Origin: Chitinophagaceae bacterium | GTDB taxonomy: Bacteria > Bacteroidota > Bacteroidia > Chitinophagales > Chitinophagaceae | Direction of reading: 5' to 3' | Length of the DNA: 7,177 nt | Assembly: GCA_947447815.1 (NCBI GenBank) | Contig: CANFLJ010000101.1 | Span: 1 to 7,177 of the forward strand | In this document: one piece after another, positions 5,644 through 7,177 of the stretch | Layout: each line of letters starts with the position of its first letter | Numbering within the stretch: the stretch's first letter is position 1 | Position numbers and translations under genes: made by a program | The notes under the pieces: model-generated | What the model saw: only the letters and a program-made list of their open reading frames with translations | Database searches by the model: none | What the model was told of the DNA's origin: nothing

Positions 5644-6138
5644 ATGGCTAAAGCTACCAAAACAGAACAAACAACTACCACCGCATCTGTAGATGAAAAA
5701 GATATTGCCATACTTCGCATGTTGCAGAAGAATGCCAAAGCTACTGTACAGGAAATAGCTGCTCAGGTTCATTTAAGTACTACACCTGTTCATGATCGTA
5801 TAAAAAGAATGGAACAGAATGGGGTTATCAAGCAGTATGTAGCGCTGGTAGATAAGAGTAAAATTAATAAAGGGCTGATGGTGATCTGTTATGTTTCCTT
5901 AAAAGAACATAGCAAGATGGCAGGAGGGAAGTTTATCAAGAATATAATGGATATGCCCGAAGTTCTGGAGTGTTATAGCATTAGTGGAGAGTTTGATTTT
6001 ATGCTGAAAGTGCTTACCGAAAATATGGATACTTATTACAACTTTCATGTAAACAAATTGAGTCAGGCCGAGAACTTAGGACATGTACAGAGTGTGTTTG
6101 TAATGGGGGTGGTAAAGGAAACGCATGTGATGGTTTAA
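5644..6138 (+). CDS. Lrp/AsnC-family transcriptional regulator
   Basis: A 164-residue protein with the family's two-part build. After a Thr/Lys-rich tail (1-15), the DNA-binding domain begins DEKDIAILRMLQKNAK at 17-32. Its helix-turn-helix lies at about 34-56 (VQEIAAQVHLSTTPVHDRIKRME). The RAM ligand and oligomerisation domain runs from about 76 to 160 and contains SGEFDFMLKV at 114-123, matching the usual GxYDxxLxV ligand-loop motif. Such proteins form octamers and sense amino acids, often controlling a divergent neighbour. Here the neighbour is ahcY across 120 bp, so methyl-cycle control by methionine or another amino acid is a reasonable but unproven guess. The start lacks a Shine-Dalgarno sequence, as is usual in this phylum. 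TTATTTTG at about 5616-5623 is one base from the -7 consensus. An 8-bp repeat array starts six bases after the stop. Confidence 0.93.
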   Translation: MAKATKTEQTTTTASVDEKDIAILRMLQKNAKATVQEIAAQVHLSTTPVHDRIKRMEQNGVIKQYVALVDKSKINKGLMVICYVSLKEHSKMAGGKFIKNIMDMPEVLECYSISGEFDFMLKVLTENMDTYYNFHVNKLSQAENLGHVQSVFVMGVVKETHVMV

Positions 6139-6143
6139 ATACA

Positions 6144-6271
6144 AGGCACAAAGGCAACCAGGCACTTAGGCACAAAGTGAGTACAAATACAAGGCAACGA
6201 GGCAATAGGCAAGGAGGCAAGAGTTAATACAAGGCACAAAGGCAACGAGGCACATAGGCACATAGGGAATA
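6144..6271 (+). repeat. 8-bp-period array, three blocks of AGGCA-words
   Basis: Units of eight bases beginning AGGCA follow each other in three blocks of four: 6144-6175, 6192-6222 (one unit has seven bases) and 6232-6263. The third base group varies (AGGCACAA, AGGCAACC, AGGCACTT, AGGCAAGG and others). Each block is preceded by a word like AATACA, and AGTGAGTA or AGGGAATA follows two of them. The array begins directly after the regulator's stop codon. I see no reading frame or hairpin that would explain it. Confidence 0.85.
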
Positions 6272-6376
6272 CAAATACAGTTACTAGTTACTGGTTACCG
6301 GTAACTGGAAACTAGTAACCTGCAACCTTCCTATTCCTCCCTTTCTCTTTTCTCTGCGGCGAATGTATTTGTATTC
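6267..6376. repeat. 12-bp perfect inverted repeat bracketing a heptamer array
   Basis: GAATACAAATAC at 6267-6278 is the exact complement of 6365-6376. The 86 bp between them hold the 7-bp array (6279-6327) and a pyrimidine-rich stretch (about 6322-6357) in which I see nothing else. Confidence 0.6.
6279..6327. repeat. 7-bp tandem array forming a near-palindrome
   Basis: Seven consecutive 7-base units, from AGTTACT (6279 and 6286) through GGTTACC, GGTAACT, GGAAACT and AGTAACC to TGCAACC. Because the word is itself nearly self-complementary, 6280-6319 is also an inverted repeat with 17 of 20 pairs matching, centred at 6299/6300. It lies between two convergent genes but has no T tract, so it is at best a weak bidirectional terminator. 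Confidence 0.8.
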
Positions 6377-6377
6377 A

Positions 6378-6409
6378 ATTCGCTAATTCGTTAATCCGCC
6401 AATTCGCTA
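6378..6409 (+). repeat. 8-bp array, consensus ATTCGCTA, ending in a stop codon
   Basis: Four adjacent 8-base units: ATTCGCTA (6378), ATTCGTTA (6386), ATCCGCCA (6394) and ATTCGCTA (6402). The last three bases are the stop codon (TAG on the minus strand) of the membrane-protein gene. With the two arrays to its left, it fills most of the 268-bp convergent intergenic region. Confidence 0.75.
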
Positions 6410-7000
6410 ATTTAAAAGAAGATGACTCATTCCAACCTGTGCCAGTCCTATCACTCCACCGGCTAATAATAGTATTAATAGAAAGCGGAAGGATTGTTGT
6501 TTTACTATTTGGGGGATACTGGCTACTAGGGTCTTTTCTATTGTTTCTTTTATCTGATCGTTCAGGCTACTGTTATTAAGGATATTTTCTTGTACATATT
6601 TCTCCATAAACATCGGGAAGATTACTTCCACTTCACTTACAAATATTTCTTTTAACTGATTAATGGTACGGTCGCCAATAAACATGGATATCATGGGCAT
6701 CTGTGCCGGAAGTTTTTCACGAAGGAACTTCTCTACCTCTTCTTCCATCATTGGTCTGATCTTTTCTACGGTATTTTGATTAGTGATGCTGGCGACTAAC
6801 TTAGGACCATTTTCTTTTAATTGGTTTTGCAGACTGTTGCTAATTTTTTCGGCAATACCAGCTATCCAGCCTTTTTGGATAGTACCCATCCAGGAGTAAG
6901 GTAGCATGGTAGCATTGATGGCAATTAGTAATAGAATGCCGATTAACAAAAGTATTATAGAAGGCAGCAAAAAGATAATCCAGTAGTTTGTATGACACAT
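6407..7000 (-). CDS. two-TM membrane protein resembling DUF445
   Basis: A 197-residue protein with a hydrophobic N-terminal segment (about 7-29) and a second near the C-terminus (about 172-190, FLLILLLAGGVIGLAQVG), separated by a mostly helical, charged middle. Phrases such as GTIQKGWIAGIAEKISNSL (39-57), IRPMMEEEVEKFLREKL (81-97) and MPMISMFIGDRTINQLKEIF (101-120) resemble DUF445-family membrane proteins, whose function is unknown. The link rests on remembered pattern, not on a search. The ATG at 7000 is preferred because the next Met (32) would remove the first membrane helix. The start is only 11 nt from the tRNA terminator hairpin. I found no TAnnTTTG promoter between them, so expression may depend on read-through from the tRNA. 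The stop codon lies in an 8-bp repeat array. Confidence 0.75.
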   Translation of the reverse strand: MCHTNYWIIFLLPSIILLLIGILLLIAINATMLPYSWMGTIQKGWIAGIAEKISNSLQNQLKENGPKLVASITNQNTVEKIRPMMEEEVEKFLREKLPAQMPMISMFIGDRTINQLKEIFVSEVEVIFPMFMEKYVQENILNNSSLNDQIKETIEKTLVASIPQIVKQQSFRFLLILLLAGGVIGLAQVGMSHLLLN

Positions 7001-7011
7001 AGTAGTAATAA

Positions 7012-7045
7012 AAAAGTCTTGTAAATATTGATTTACAAGACTTTT
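7012..7045 (-). terminator. intrinsic terminator after tRNA-His
   Basis: 7012-7026 and 7031-7045 form a perfect 15-bp stem with a 4-nt loop. On the minus strand the 3' arm ends in CTTTTTT, giving a strong terminator 12 bp after the tRNA. A T-rich run also follows on the plus strand, so it may work both ways. Its far end is 11 nt from the start codon of the downstream membrane-protein gene. Confidence 0.88.
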
Positions 7046-7057
7046 ATTTTTATTGAG

Positions 7058-7132
7058 GGAGAATGAGGGGTCTCGAACCCCCGACCTCTAGTGCCACAAA
7101 CTAGCGCTCTAACCAACTGAGCTACAATCTCC
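7058..7132 (-). tRNA. tRNA-His (anticodon GTG)
   Basis: The minus strand folds as a full cloverleaf. The acceptor GAGATTG is preceded by the extra G(-1) of tRNA-His and faced by discriminator C73. The D stem is GCTC/GAGC and the anticodon stem CTAGT/ACTAG. The loop TTGTGGC carries anticodon GTG (7097-7095), and the T stem GGGGG/CCCCT closes loop TTCGAGA. The CCA end is not encoded. Acceptor position 5:68 reads as a T-T mismatch; the other six pairs are Watson-Crick. Promoter and terminator lie close on either side. Confidence 0.96.
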
Positions 7133-7142
7133 GTTCGGGCTG

Positions 7143-7172
7143 CAAAAATAAGAGAATAGTTTACTTTACAAA
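7143..7172 (-). promoter_or_regulatory. tRNA-His promoter
   Basis: The minus strand reads TTTG (7172-7169), 18 bp, then TATTTTTG (7150-7143), a close match to the Bacteroidota TTTG-N19-TAnnTTTG promoter. It ends 10 nt before the tRNA, so transcription would start about five bases upstream of the mature 5' end. Confidence 0.78.
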
Positions 7173-7177
7173 ATACA

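Noticed and set aside
5524..5772. N-terminal extension of ahcY
   Set aside because: It overlaps the divergent regulator gene, covers the promoter and has no resemblance to the enzyme family.
6014..6220. Minus-strand ORF of 68 codons (Pro/Leu/Cys-rich)
   Set aside because: It is a shadow of the regulator gene and of the AGGCA array read backwards; the repeated PLCL pattern comes from the repeat words.
6280..6319. Bidirectional intrinsic terminator
   Set aside because: The palindrome is long but has mismatches near its middle, and no T tract follows on either strand, so I list it only as a repeat.

Overview
The window looks like a chromosomal segment of a Bacteroidota bacterium, most likely of the Chitinophagaceae or a close relative. 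The reasons are moderate to low GC, start codons without Shine-Dalgarno sequences, promoter candidates of the TTTG...TAnnTTTG type, a tRNA without an encoded CCA, and the style of the proteins. The lineage is an inference from these traits; no database was searched.

Layout. 1-245 is a tandem repeat (63-bp period built of 21-bp subunits), joined to the remnant 3' end of an unrecognised plus-strand gene (to 423). 424-818 has no convincing intact gene; it holds nested inverted repeats and two inverted 7-bp repeat arrays. 819-3055 (minus) is a two-gene operon: a secreted PIG-L/LmbE-type deacetylase followed, with a TAATG overlap, by an APC-superfamily amino acid permease. 3124-4152 is a repeat-rich island around an intact Y1 (HUH) transposase of the REP-associated/IS200-like group (3519-3974, plus). 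It is flanked by duplicated cassettes of short hairpins, nearly all with 3-nt loops. 4198-5523 (minus) is ahcY, S-adenosylhomocysteine hydrolase. It is divergent from an Lrp/AsnC-family regulator (5644-6138, plus) across a 120-bp spacer. 6139-6406 is a convergent intergenic region packed with three different 7- or 8-bp-period repeat arrays. 6407-7000 (minus) is a two-TM membrane protein resembling DUF445. 7058-7132 (minus) is tRNA-His(GTG) with a clear promoter and a strong intrinsic terminator.

How it fits together. The conserved genes are ordinary: methyl-cycle enzyme, feast/famine regulator, tRNA, permease and deacetylase. The unusual content is between them. There is a RAYT-like transposase with its presumed hairpin substrates, one copy of which seems to have become the ahcY terminator. 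There are also several families of degenerate short-period arrays, some running into stop codons, two sharing an NNTTACT heptamer form. The transposase/hairpin island and the word-like arrays are the best candidates for something little described.
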